Made by a program: the position numbers and the translations under genes
Shown here: one piece after another, positions 24,457 through 35,287 of the stretch
Numbering within the stretch: position 1 is the stretch's first letter
How the letters are laid out: every line of letters starts with the position of its first letter
Assembly (NCBI RefSeq): GCF_023856365.1
Contig: NC_064555.1
Coordinates: 13,915,754 to 13,979,753, forward strand
Length of the DNA: 64,000 nucleotides
Origin: Brienomyrus brachyistius
Taxonomy: Eukaryota; Chordata; Actinopteri; Osteoglossiformes; Mormyridae
Reading direction: 5' to 3'
Notes under the pieces: generated by a model
Seen by the model: the letters and a program-made list of their open reading frames with translations, nothing else
Told to the model about the DNA's origin: nothing
Databases searched by the model: none

Positions 24457-24931
24457 AAATCCACAGTGCTAAGCAGCTGTCAGCTCTCTGCGCATTTCAT
24501 AGACTTCCTGCCCATGTTTGGCAGCGAGCGTCCTGACCGATTTCCGAGTTTGCTGCCATAGTTACCCCTAATCACTCACGTCACCTCATGTCATATCCAG
24601 CCTGGGGGTGCATTTGCACCCTCAACTTCCCACAAACACCCATCAGTGTCATAAAACCATCGCTTTGTTTCCCCACACAAACTGGTCCCACGCTAATCGC
24701 TTCTGCTGTCCGTTTTTCTGCCTGTCGTGTTGTTTAATTAATCCTCTAGGCTGAATCCCTCCCGAGGGATGCTGGTGGTGCAGTCAGCCATCTTTGGCTT
24801 CCAGAGATTCCTGCTGTTGGGCGTCAGTCTCCTGGTTTGTTTCAACCTCCTGTACAGTCACCTGTGGAAAAGGACGCAGTTTTCTGTACTAGTTGCTGTG
24901 CATTCTGGGAAAGTTAAAGTGGTCAAAAGAG

Positions 24932-25071
24932 CAGGTCTGGCTCTAGCTATTGGCAGGCTGGGCTGTTGCCTAGGGCAACCCAAATTACCTGCGACGTGTC
25001 GTTTTTCTTGGTAGGGAGGCCTCGCATCTGAAGCATTGCCTGGGGTCCCTGAAACGATCGAGCCAGCCCTG
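24932..25071. mobile_element. hAT-type MITE, 140 bp (GTTGCCTAG family)
   Basis: The ends CAGGTCTGGCTCTAGC and, in reverse complement, CAGGGCTGGCTCGATC form the inverted repeat. The flanks CAAAAGAG (24924-24931) and TGAAAGAG (25072-25079) match at 6 of 8. The interior motif GTTGCCTAGGGC followed by CAAATTACCTGC is shared with the copies at 17516-17665 and about 1955-2095, so the family is dispersed in this window. Confidence 0.8.
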
Positions 25072-25144
25072 TGAAAGAGCATACCCATTCCTCCACAAAC
25101 ACATGTGCAGAAACAGTTGCTCAGAGGCACATGCACTGCATGGT

Positions 25145-25438
25145 CAGTGTCAGGGAAGTTACTCGCAAAAGTAATCCATTAGAGACAGAGGTGGAAAGTT
25201 TAGGTCCAAATACTACAAATCCAGACCAAGGTTTTGTTTCAACCAACCATTAGAGTATAAAGAGTCGCAGTCACAGAGTACTCAGCTGCTTGGTTGGAAC
25301 AAAACCTTGGTCTGGATTTATACCTTCTGGACTTTTGGACAGTGCTAATTTAAGTTCATTAGGGTGACGCGTGGAACTTATTTACCTTCCACCTCTGTCT
25401 GTAATAGACTTCTTTTGTGAGTAACTTTCCCAACATTG
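25145..25438. mobile_element. Large fold-back MITE, possibly one MITE inside another
   Basis: The outer ends CAGTGTCAGGGAAGTTACTC and, in reverse complement, CAATGTTGGGAAAGTTACTC are flanked by TGCATGGT (25137-25144) and TGCATGAT (25439-25446), a 7-of-8 match. Inside lies a second inverted pair at 25186-25397 (CAGAGGTGGAAAG against CTTCCACCTCTG), then a third, AATCCAGACCAAGGTTTTGT against its near-complement around 25290-25318. It is non-coding. The structure is either nested insertions or one long palindrome. Confidence 0.82.
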
Positions 25439-25585
25439 TGCATGATCATTACATAAGAAGGCGGGAACAGACCAATGACAAGTGAGCAGGGCTCAGGAGT
25501 GCCCTATCAGGATGAGGGGCATGCAGCCCCATTGTGATTGCCATTACCCATAATCACTCCGGTGCTGACGTCTATTTTCTATTTT

Positions 25586-25780
25586 TATTTTATTGTTATT
25601 TTACATTTATTTTTTAATAGGGGCTCTTGTCCAAAGTGTTGTACAAGGGAAGAAAACTTCAGAAATCAGGGTCAGTCCACCAGTGTCTCGCTGAAGAGCA
25701 GTCAGGGTTGAGGGCTTTGCTCTAGGGCCAAAAGGTGATATAGTTGCTCTGTCGTTTACATTCTTTGTAGTACTACTGGG
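25586..25780 (-). repeat. LINE/SINE 3'-end relic
   Basis: TTTTACATTTATTTTTTAAT followed by GGGGCTCTTGTCCAAAGTGT resembles the L2-tail sequence at 33067-33110 in the same orientation. GTTGAGGGCTTTGCTCTAGG further on resembles the SINE internal block. It is diverged. Confidence 0.45.
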
Positions 25781-25899
25781 AGCAGCTACTTCTGTACTTA
25801 TTAAAAGGTTATGTGGGGTGAAAATGCTTCTTTGACAGTAACTTGAAGGATTTACCTTGCCTTCAGGTAAGAGGTCTGCAGGATCACTGTTGCACACAT

Positions 25900-28030
25900 C
25901 GGTAATACAGGCAGCAGCTACGAGTAGCTCGAGCGTATCACATCAGAGGCACTTAGGTATTCATTACGGTTTACACTCTTAGCACTTATAAATAATGGTG
26001 TGAACAATTTACATTACAAGGTTAATCATTTGCATTCATTGCATATTTAATCATGCAGTATCTTTTTTGTGCATTTTTAATGCTGTAAAAATATTGTGAG
26101 TGCAGCATAAAAATTCATGACAAAAGGCTGAAGACATCATCTTTACGTACCTCGCCTCCAGGCATCTCTCTCGTCATTCATTTTTGCATCTCCGCCGGAC
26201 ATCCGGACCATGTCATTGTCTGTTTTCAGGTCGTCCCTTTTTATATATGTTCAGCAAGTGGCCATGTGGTGCTGATGCTTCGCAGAAACTTATTCAAAGC
26301 TGGTGGAGCTGCCAAGGGACTTATGCTGTCTATCCATTCAGGATTGGATTACGGGATGCACAGGGGATAAGGAAGGGCTACGCCTAGGATTGGGTGCCAG
26401 TCAATTGCATCTTCCGCTATCTAATAACCAGTAAATACCACAGTCTCTGTCAAGCGGAGCATGTGATTTGTAGGGGAAGGGTATGTGAGGAGAGGAACAG
26501 AGCCAGGCTGAACTCCCAGAAGTCGAACCACACAGAGAGATCAGGACATGTACCTGTGCTCTGGTTCACGTTCATCTCATTCTGCGATGCAAACCCCAAA
26601 CTAAATCCAGGGTCTCTCCAAGGCAAGATATTAATAGCAATAAGTCCCAACCCAGGCTGGCTACAGTCTCCGGATTCATTCCTGGAACATTCTGCTGTTT
26701 TTCATTCCCATGTTTGGGATTTGGTGGTACATGAGGCACAGGTGAAGAGCGAATGTTACGCAACGTGAACCCGGTTGTAGTAGGTGCAAGGTGGAATTGA
26801 AGTGGAGGTTTCCTTTGTAAAAACTTCCCATTTAAGGTCTAGACCAACTCAGACTGATGTACGAGTCCTAGTTTCACCCCGAAGGATGACTTAATCATTT
26901 GTCGGCTTATTACAATAAAAGTAAGACACTCGGGACCTAATTAGTGTATAAACTAAAATCTGAATACAAATTTGTGGAAGTAATAATGACTGTGCTAATG
27001 CTACTTCAGTCACAGGAGAAATTTGCAAAGACGTTGTTGTTTTCTTGTTTTTGCAGTCTTCCCATCTGTGTGCTGTTCTTCTGATCTTCTCTCATATTCC
27101 TTGTTTGTTTTGTCGTTTTCTTCACGTGGGCTGTGATGGTGGGTTTTTTTTTTTGAGGGTGTGTTGTACTATATCCATACTGCTTTGGGCTTTTTGGTTA
27201 AAAATGGAAAGTTGTTAATTGATTAATTCCTCATCAGAGGGACATTAATCAAGCTGTTTTTGAAATTTGTGAAATAGGTCAAGGAGTCCTGTTCTTGGTA
27301 CATCAAAACCTTGTACTCTGTACTGGCTGGTATGGGTTTCTGGCCCGAGTACTAGGACAACCAGTTGGAAGTGGACTGAATTAAACATTTCAGTAAGGTG
27401 TAAGAACTGTTTGATGAGGTCAATGGTATATTTAATTTTTTGTACTGCAATGTACTGGACACAAGTATAGTTTCACTTTCTTGAAGCATGTATACAATGG
27501 GAGTTAACACTATTACCAAGTGTATTCATTTCCAAGGTAATATATTTTACAGTTTTATTTCATTTTAATACCTCTATTTCCATTACCATGTTTTATTTAT
27601 ATATGGTGCATTATTAGTTAATGTTCCACAGAATGAGCAGGTTTCCACTGCCGAACAGAGCAGCAGAGGTCCCTTCGACGTTTAGAAAGACAGCATGTTT
27701 CGCGACAGTAAGATTTGTCGTCCGGCGCTCTGAAGTGCATCGGTCATGGGCGCTCTGACCTTTCGGCCCATGCCAGGCCTGCTTGGCACCCAGCGCCACC
27801 GCGGAAATTCGATGCCACGCCAGGGTCTTTAAGCCAACGTTAGCAAAGGTCTTGAAATGATAATCAGCCGCCTGCCCGGCTATTTTGAGGCTTTTTAATC
27901 AGCCGCTCCGCACCTGTTAATATCCAGTGTGTGTCCTCGCGTGGCCTCATCGGTGAGGTGAAGCTTTGACGTACTTGGGGCTCTGAACTGTCCCACCCTC
28001 CGCTAGGTAGCGCTTACGGCTACAGGAGCT
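25900..28030. other. No gene seen
   Basis: A more CpG-rich segment at about 27640-27960 stands out from AT-rich surroundings but has no coding family match. Confidence 0.45.
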
Positions 28031-28040
28031 TCCTGGTTGC

Positions 28041-28220
28041 CAGAGGTATATGCGAGGGTGGGGCCAGAGGGGCTAAAAGCTAATTGGCCCTCAGAGTGCC
28101 CCTCCCATTTCACTCACCGATTCAAAACATATCATTGGCTAATGATAAGGTTGGCCCCTCTGTATGAATTATGGTCCCTCTTATGCCCCCCACCTTAGAA
28201 AAACCCTAGAATCGCCCCTG
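28041..28220. mobile_element. hAT-like MITE relic
   Basis: The right end in reverse complement reads CAGGGGCGATTCTAGGGTTT, a common fish MITE terminus. The left end CAGAGGTATATGCGAGGG is a weaker match. The flanks CTGGTTGC (28033-28040) and CTTGTCGC (28221-28228) agree at 6 of 8. The interior holds GGCCCCTC-type blocks and no coding. Confidence 0.6.
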
Positions 28221-28229
28221 CTTGTCGCA

Positions 28230-29275
28230 GTCCTTGTCCCTCACACCCCTTTAACAACGTTTTAAGGGATTCTGACCAGTAACGTCTACAGTGTTGGAAA
28301 CAGGATTTTCACGTAAGCTGAATAATATGCATGCTTAAGACTGTACAACTCGCGTAGTGATCAAAATGTACACAAAAACGGCACAGCTAGTGCTTAACTG
28401 AGTCTTTTACGCGCATTATTCAAAGTCGATTGTCTACATTCCAAAAAACCCTGTAACGACACCTTGAGAGGAAGAATCCGGATTTTCTAAGATTTGGGGG
28501 AGTACTGTGCACTGTCAAAAGGAAATAGCTGAGAAAAGAATATCAAAAAGCATCTTTGCGGTGCAGTGCAGAGACTGACATCACAAGTGTGACATCGTGT
28601 GTTTTTGTAATGTGGGCGTCTTTCACCTTGAGAGGGAAAAGTAATTAAAAATGTAAGTTTAAACCCCAGGTTGCCACCTGCCAATCCCTTTCAAGGAACT
28701 TCTGTCAAAGACGCAGAACAAATGAGTGTGGGTCCATTCCCTAATGAGCTGGCGTGTTTTCTGATTCTAGCAGCATCCACCGAATGCGCCTCGCTGCTTT
28801 GTGGACCAGACGGCCGTCGCCGCCATCACATCATCGCTGAAGGTCGAATAGAGAGCACTTCCCTGCGCCACTCATCCCTTCACTCCACCTAATAACATAG
28901 CGAGAGCCGACGACAAAACCCCAACGCATGGACCACAATCCTCACAAATCCCTTAATTATATTGGGCACGACCAGCCGTTCGTTGTGGATCTTTTTCATT
29001 TCCTTTCAGGAGCCTGGGATCAACTAGTTACCCCCCCCCCCCCCCCATAGCTAACTACCAGCCCATCCCCCACATAATAACCCAACCAGTTTGTCACTGG
29101 CTGCAAATTGGGGATGAATGAAGAGGTCCTCAGTGTAGATCAGAGTGTCATTCATCCTGGATGGATATCAGTGCCCGGAATGTAGGAGGCGGCATGTGGG
29201 CCCCTTAGCCAATCAAACGGAAGAGCGACACTCAGGAATGTCACCTTGTCATTTTTGACATTATCAATATTCGTT
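28230..29275. other. No gene seen
   Basis: Unassigned, with a C run at 29032-29046. Confidence 0.45.
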
Positions 29276-29278
29276 TAC

Positions 29279-29830
29279 AAGGTGGCATAGTGCCTCATTG
29301 GGTAGCCTTAAACCCCGGGGTCTAACTAGACATTTGGGGGGCCCTATGCAAAATGTTTCCTTGAACCCCCCATTTTATAATTTTTCTAATTCAAGGCACC
29401 TAAAAATTACCGGGCCCCCGGATTCTGCCATCCACACCCCCCACATGCTCAGGGGCCCACAGGCCGCATCCCACATTCCAGGCACCTTCATGGCTGGGGG
29501 TGTGAATTTTACCTTCACGCTGTGTCAGCTGGCATGTTCTCCAAACTATTCACAGGTTTCCCCTCGCAGTCCAAAGGCATGCAGTTAGGCTAACTGGCCT
29601 CTCAAAACTGCCCATAGGGTGTAATCGATGTGTGTGTGCTCCCTGCGATGGCCTGGCATCATGTTCAGGCTATGCCCCTGCCTTGTGCCCTATGCAGCCC
29701 CCCATCCCATCCAGGATGTACCCCAGCCTTGCTCCCTGTGCTGCCTGGGATTGATTCCAGGCTTTCATAAAACCCAGAATAAGCACTTAGAAGATCGGCG
29801 ATTGGATTTATTTACATCCCTGTACCCTTA
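29279..29830 (+). repeat. Old SINE family A copy interrupted by a GC-rich insert
   Basis: The head AAGGTGGCATAGTGCCTCAT is followed, beyond the insert, by GTTTCCCCTCGCAGTCCAAA, GGCATGCAGTTAGGCTAACT, GCTCCCTGCGATGGCCTGGC and CATCCAGGATGTACCCCAGC. These are body blocks in the correct order. Confidence 0.65.
29310..29475. mobile_element. GC-rich MITE-like insert within an old SINE
   Basis: The stretch from GGGGTCTAACTAGACATTTG to CACATGCTCAGGGGCCC contains GGGGGGCCCTATGCAAAA and CCGGGCCCCCGG, blocks typical of GGGCCC-rich fish MITEs. A similar GGGGCCCCCTGCTCTGCAAA occurs near 3935. It separates a SINE-like head (about 29279-29305) from a SINE body (about 29485-29820). Termini are unclear. Confidence 0.45.
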
Positions 29831-29839
29831 TAATGGATA

Positions 29840-31856
29840 AATGCCATCTCTAGACATATTTTTAAGCTGACTTGAAGTTGATCTCGTAATTACAACCGAG
29901 AAACGTTTTTGAAATATTTGTATATTTTAATAGATGGTATAGTTCAGAGGGTCCCAGTCGTACTTTATGAAGGCTGGAGGTTCTGAAGATTTCTCTTGTT
30001 TCCTGACAACAAAATGCATAATTATTGCCATGATTTGGATACTAAAGGCTACTTTGTTACATTTGAAATTATGCTGCGTTTCATTCAACAATTGATTTCG
30101 CTATCCATCCATCCATCTTAAGTGTATTGATAGTTTCACTATGGACCCCACCATCTTTGTGGCATTTGAAATATATTTCTATAAATGGCTATAATGTTCT
30201 TACACGCCAAGATACGTGAATGACATGTATATATACATACATTTGTAATCTGTGTAAAGTATGTCAGGCAATGACAGGTAGCTCCAGAAACCAGCTTGTT
30301 CTAGAATGTTCCTTTTAGCTAAATAGCTGACAAAGACAGTTCAATCCCATCTAGTCTGTCACAGTGAAAGAGGGACTGGTGAGCAGATAGATCAGAGCCC
30401 AGATGTAAATGACACTCTGAAAAAAACACGGAACCTTCTTGTCACATAGTCGAGGTGGAACAAAGCAGTCAGCACAAGAGGGAAGTGAGGCGTGTGGGGA
30501 AATGGACCAATAGGAGGACAACAGTCAAAAGGAGCCGGGCGAGAGTTAACATAGATTGATGTATGTGATTTTCAGAGGTTTATGTTGCTTTAAACTTAAT
30601 GGCATTCAACCTCCCAATGTTAGGGTGCTAAAAACCAGTACCCGCATATTTTCTAATGTACCACATAAGCATTTAGCCGGAGGCTGTGGTAGCGAACACA
30701 CCGTGCCTCCCTCTGTTCATGTCTCTAGGCCTGTGACAGGAAGAGCCCGTCACATAGTGCGGAGTCGGGATTCTCATCTCCTGCTGTCATCCGCCAAGCC
30801 CTGAGGGAAAGCTCCAGTGTGACTGTAAAACCACAGCGAAGTGAGCCGGTCGGGAAGGTCAGCCTTCTGTTCCCATTTAGCCTTTTCAGGATTGGTCATT
30901 TTCCTCCGTTTAACTGACACTCACTTCATGCAGAAATTAGCACCTGATATACACAGCATATGTTTGGCGGGGGGCTCTGCGAGTAGCAACATCACCCCAT
31001 ATCTCCCCGACTGGGGGCTCAAATCCCACCCCAACTGTGTGTGTGAAGTTTGCACATTCTCCTCAAGTTGTGTGGGGGTTCCCAGGGTGTTCTCTATTCC
31101 TCCATAGACTAAAGACATGGTGATAGTCAAACTGATATTTCTAAATTGCTCCATCCAGGATGTCCCCTGACTGCCCCCCCCCCCATAACCCTGTACTAAG
31201 TAAGTGGTTTCGAAGATGTATGAATATAAAGCAGCATTCACTGATACTTTAGCTCATGTACTTGAAGCCCAAGATGTTTAATTCCCTTGATTCTGCGTCT
31301 TGAACCATGTGAGAAATTAGCCGATTTCCCACAATCCATTAGTTTTCAAACATTCCCAATGTCCCACTTGTGCTCTTCATTTTTGCTGCAGCTCTCTCTG
31401 CAGTGTGCTTAATATTTCAGGTGGGCTATTTTCTGATCCGTTTTAATTTCCCTTTAATCCATCTGGGAGTTGGAGTCGCTTGTCTTTGAATTGGGTGACC
31501 CTCCCCCGGAAATGAATTTGAACCCTCTGCGTTTGACTCCCCGGGGCTCTGTCTCCGTGGCTCCCCTGAACGGCGTCCATGAAATATTTAATAATTGCTT
31601 TGAAAAAAAAATAATAAAATGAACAGATTAAGCCGTGTTGCAATCAGATCTCTTGCATGAACACATTCATCTTGCGGGGGTCGTCGCTGCTGGGAGCGTA
31701 CCCACACGCAGGTGGGGAAGGAGGGGAGGGGGTGCAGTTTTACGTGACTAAAGTGGGCCAGGCCCTAGTGTGGGCATGCAGTCACTTATTACATTCCAGC
31801 TTGGGGCCCCGCCATGTTGTACGTTTATATATGCGCCTGAGTGTCTGTGTATGTCT
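29840..31856. other. No gene seen apart from the SINE at 31 kb
   Basis: Unassigned sequence up to the left TTAA of the piggyBac element. Confidence 0.45.
30965..31230 (+). repeat. Old SINE family A copy
   Basis: GGGGGCTCAAATCCCACCCC is B-box-like. It is followed by GTGAAGTTTGCACATTCTCC, GGGTTCCCAGGGTGTTCTCT, ACTAAAGACATGG and ATCCAGGATGTCCCCTGACT. A C run interrupts the 3' part. Confidence 0.65.
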
Positions 31857-32195
31857 TTAACACTAGATTTACCGAGTTTTTATTCTCTGCTGAGAGTCCC
31901 AAGGTGTTTGTCACCCCTGCTGTGATTTTCGCAGGTCTTCAGCCCCATCCTCCTCCTGCTTTTGTTGTGCAAACACACCCATTACCTGTGAGGCCTGGCG
32001 CATTTGCATTTTTTACTCAGAGTAGCTCAAATCCAAGGCAGGCTAAACCTCTGTGTGTGACATGGAAACCTTCACAAAAGTCTGCCATATCTATACCAAA
32101 TATCCCACACGCTGACTGACCTGCAAATATGAAAGACGCGCATTCACAAAATATATGGAAACACAAGTCTGTGTTATTTATAAAACAAATTGAGT

Positions 32196-32548
32196 GAAAA
32201 TAGAATGAAAAGTTGCTAATAGAATGAAATGAATAAAATGAAAACATGCTAACACTTCAGTCTCCAATGCATGTTTGTATATAAATGTCATAAGCTGAGT
32301 GAAGTCATGGTCCATGGTTTTTGACATGCTCATACACATACAGAATAAAATGTCATTTCATTTTCATTGGCCATCACTGAATTATAACACCAAAAGTGAA
32401 TTTTGTTTTTGTGTGATCTCTCCAGCTTTGCATGTTTGGCTGTTCATGTAAAAATTGATGTATCCGTGCCTCAGTTCCAGGTTCATCTCTTCGTCATCTT
32501 TCTGCCTTTTGTCTCAGTGGTTACTGTCCCACACAGTCTGTCTATCTT
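32196..32548. other. Segment present only in the left piggyBac arm
   Basis: About 350 bases separate two parts of the left arm that are contiguous in the right arm (…CAAATTGAGTG and TTTCAAAGTCTGTG…). It is AT-rich, with repeated GAATGAAA-type motifs near 32200-32240, and has no recognisable coding content. Either it inserted in the left arm or it was lost from the right. Confidence 0.6.
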
Positions 32549-32990
32549 TCAAAGTCTGTGTTTGCAGCGTTTGAAAACCCAGTGACCATCATCCCTGTAT
32601 TTGGCAATGGAGTTCCTTGGCTAGAAGAATCGGAAACAATCTTCTTTTTCCTTTCCACCCTGTAGATGCTTTGTACAGAACGTAGGCATTCACCGCCACC
32701 AAGTCCAGCATGTTGTAAAACACAGCTACTGGCCACTTGCTTGTTGCTGCTCGTACTGAATACATGCGCGCCATTCTAAACACTGACGTGGAGAATTCCT
32801 CTCCCTGTGCAGTGTCCTTTGCCAATGGAGGAAGTTCACGGCAAACGTTATTCACCATGCCCAGTAAAGTGAAGCAGTCTGTGTGACAGTGACAGTGAGG
32901 TGAAGAAATTGTCCATTGTGACATTTCTCCCGTCATCCAGAAATGACTCCATCAGACTCATGACCACGTTCTCTGCCAGCCTTCACCAAG
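32549..32990 (-). pseudogene. piggyBac-like transposase fragment, left arm (internally deleted)
   Basis: On the minus strand this encodes the same regions as the right-arm transposase: LAENVVMSLMESFLDDGR, then NFFTS in a shifted frame, then LPPLAKDTAQGEEFSTSVF joined directly to RMARMYSVRAAT, then WPVAVFYNMLDLVAVNAYV and LAKELHCQ. Relative to the right arm, about 290 bases are missing at about 32775, including the intron. About 145 bases are missing at about 32604, removing most of the region before the Cys-rich tail. The second deletion has GCCAA at both ends of the lost segment in the right arm. The reading frame is disrupted near the first catalytic-type segment. It is a decayed copy and cannot encode an active enzyme. 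Confidence 0.82.
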
Positions 32991-33066
32991 AACTGTGCTG
33001 AAAGTTTCACTCCAGGAGAACACATGAACATAGATGTACAGCTGTTCTCGACCAAGGTTCATTGTC

Positions 33067-34261
33067 CATGCAGTATATTTACATTTACATTTACAGGATT
33101 TGGCAGACGCCCTTAGCCAGAGCGACTTACATAAGTGCTTTGAGACTCTGCAATGAATTTCCGATGCTAGCTCAATAAGGACCCCAGCTACGAATACTAT
33201 CTCTGAGAACGCCATTGAGTAGTGCAGAATTTTTATTTTATTTTATTTTTTTAAAACACACACCAGAAAAAGAGTCGAGTAAGAATATAGAAGTTCTACG
33301 TCAGGTATTTCTGAAAAAGAAAAGTTTTGAGTCGTCGCTTGAAGACATTCAAGGATTCAGCTGTTCGGACATCTAGGGGGAGTTCATTCCATCAATTAGG
33401 TGCCAGGACAGAGAAGAGCCGAGATGCGTGTCTTCCTTGTGCCTTGAGGGGAGGTGGGACCAGTCGAGCAGTGCTGGAGGATCGGAGAGATCGTGGTGCA
33501 GAGCGGGGTGTGATGAGGTCCTTTAGGTAGGATGGTGCCAGAGAATTTTTGGCTTTGTATGCGAGCATCAGTGTTTTGAATCTGATGCGTGCAGCTACAG
33601 GAAGCCAGTGGAGGGAGCGCAGCAAAGGAGTGGTGTGGGAGAACTTGGGAAGGATGAAAACAAGACGAGCAGCTGCATTCTGAATCAGTTGGAGGGGACG
33701 GATGGCGCTCAGTGGTAAACCCGCTAGAAGCGAGTTGCAGTAGTCAAGGCGTGAGATGACGAGGGACTGGACGAGTATCTGGGTAGCCTGGGTGGAAAGA
33801 AATGGACGTATCCTCCTGATGTTAAAGAGGAGAAACCGACAAGAGCGAGAAAGACTGGTGATATGTGAGGAAAATGACAACCGATCATCTATGGTAACTC
33901 CAAGGTTTCTAGCAGAAACCGAAGGACGGATCAGGGAGTTGTCAAAGGAGATCGCAAGGTCCTGGAGGGGGGATGAGTCAGCCGGGATGTAAAGCAACTC
34001 AGTTTTACTAGTTTTGAGTTTTAGCTGGTGAGTGGTCATCCAAGATGAGATGTCTGCCAAGCATGTAGAGATCTTAGTGGAGACATGAGTGTCTGAGGGA
34101 GGGAAGGAGAGGATGAGTTGAGTGTCATCGGCATAGCAGTGGTAGGAGAAGCCATGTGAGGATATAACTTCGCCAAGAGATTTAGTGTAGAGGGAGAATA
34201 GGAGAGGGCCAAGAACCGAGCCCTGAGGGACACCGGTAGAAAGACAACGTGGAGTAGATGT
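33067..34261 (-). mobile_element. L2-clade LINE, 5'-truncated, inserted in the piggyBac element
   Basis: The minus strand carries the 3' part of an L2-like non-LTR retrotransposon. Its tail at 33067-33110 reads, on the minus strand, a TGTAAATG-type tandem end after AAGTCGCTCTGGCTAAGG, which matches the TGTAA-type terminal repeats known for L2 LINEs. The 5' end breaks off inside the reverse transcriptase at about 34261, as expected from incomplete reverse transcription. L2 elements copy their RNA by target-primed reverse transcription. This copy cannot move because its endonuclease and the start of its RT are absent. Confidence 0.85.
33298..34261 (-). pseudogene. L2 reverse transcriptase fragment
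   Basis: The reading frame from about 34261 down to 33392 encodes the C-terminal RT palm and downstream region. It starts near [19 protein letters not shown], then has the catalytic [11 protein letters not shown], then [55 protein letters not shown] and [13 protein letters not shown]. These are typical L2/Jockey-superfamily blocks. A TGA stop interrupts the frame after VLAPN. The same frame then continues as WNELPLDVRTAESLNVFKRR and LKTFLFQKYLT, the normal end of such proteins, so the stop is a late mutation. The N-terminal apurinic endonuclease domain and RT fingers are missing. The longest minus-strand frame runs back to 34360, but its first 33 residues are antisense piggyBac sequence and not part of this protein. 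Confidence 0.88.
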
Positions 34262-35287
34262 GGATCCATTCCATGTCACTTGGTATATCGCATCCAAGCC
34301 GGACAAATTTGGGATCAAGTTCTGGATGGCCACGGATTTGGAGACCAAATACGTCTGCAACGTGTCCCCTAACTTGGGAAAGGACCCCAGTCACCAGAAA
34401 AGGGAGAGGCTGGCAGAGAACATGGTCATGAGTCTGATGGAGCCATTTCTGGATGACGGGAGAAATGTCACAACGGACAATTTCTTCACCTCACTGGCAC
34501 TGTCACACAGACTGCTTCAGCGCAAAACAACACTACTGAGCACAGGGAATAAAGTTTGGTATGAACTTCCTCCAATTTCAAAGGACACTGCACAGCAAGA
34601 GGAATTCTCCGCGTCAGTGCTTAGAAGTGGCAGTGTCTCCTTGACAATTTATGCACCTAAAAAAACAAGATTGTGTGTGTTCTGAGTTCCTTGGACCAAG
34701 ATGTGGCGATCTGTGAAGGCAGAAAGAGGAAACCCAACACGATAACAGACTATAACCACATGAAGGTATGTGAATGTGTGTATAATTTTACATCAGTGCT
34801 ACAATGTTTTCTGATATGTACTATACAGGCCTATATAGAAAGAAGGTAGAAAAAAAGCAAATACACTCATGACTCTCTCTCTCTCTGCTGTTATAGTGTG
34901 GTGTAAATGTGTTGGACCAAATGGCGCGCATGTATTCCGTAAGAGCAGCAACATGCAGGTGGCCAGTAGCTGTATTTTACAACATGCTGGACCTGGTGGT
35001 GGCAAATTCCTACGTTCTGTACAAGGCATGTACAGGGTGGGAAGGCAAAAGAAGATTATTTTTGAGTCATCTAGCCAAGGAACTCCATTGCCAATTTATG
35101 CCACAAAAGGCTATGGGGACAGAGGAAGGCTGCTGCTGTGCCAGGACTTGTATGGACAACTCAGTGTCAGGTACAGGAGAACTGCAACAGAAACCGCAGC
35201 AGGTTTACCAGTGCAAAGTGTTACAAATTCACTTGCGCCAAATGCAGGGATGATGGTCACTGGGTCTGCAAACACTGCAAAGTTTGA
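34262..35287 (+). pseudogene. piggyBac-like transposase fragment, right arm (broken, with an intron)
   Basis: This is the middle and C-terminal part of a piggyBac/PGBD-type DDE transposase, the nuclear enzyme that excises and inserts at TTAA. 34262-34684 encodes [11 protein letters not shown] and later TTDNFFTSLAL, whose Asp matches the second catalytic Asp of the family. A frameshift near 34672 moves the frame to one reading VLSSLDQDVAICEGRKRKP. A GT...AG intron fits 34766-34896. The next exon reads CGVNVLDQMARMYSVRAAT, WPVAVFYNMLDL and LAKELH. After another frame change, 35201-35287 encodes a Cys-rich tail (CYKFTCAKC and WVCKHC), like the family's C-terminal zinc-binding domain. The usual GGVD is CGVN here, so a catalytic Asp appears to be Asn. 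The N-terminal part is missing, cut by the L2 insertion at about 34262. Confidence 0.85.

Larger units (their letters stand above)
22110..24920. other. No gene seen except microsatellites
   Basis: Holds the 14-bp minisatellite, a C run at 23653-23666 and the 24421 compound repeat. No coding family is recognised. Confidence 0.45.

Noticed and set aside
32958..33215. 85-codon minus-strand frame near the left piggyBac/L2 junction
   Set aside because: It runs across the L2 tail into piggyBac-derived sequence, a chimeric frame and not a gene.
33756..33992. Plus-strand open frame within the L2 region
   Set aside because: Antisense shadow of the L2 reverse transcriptase.
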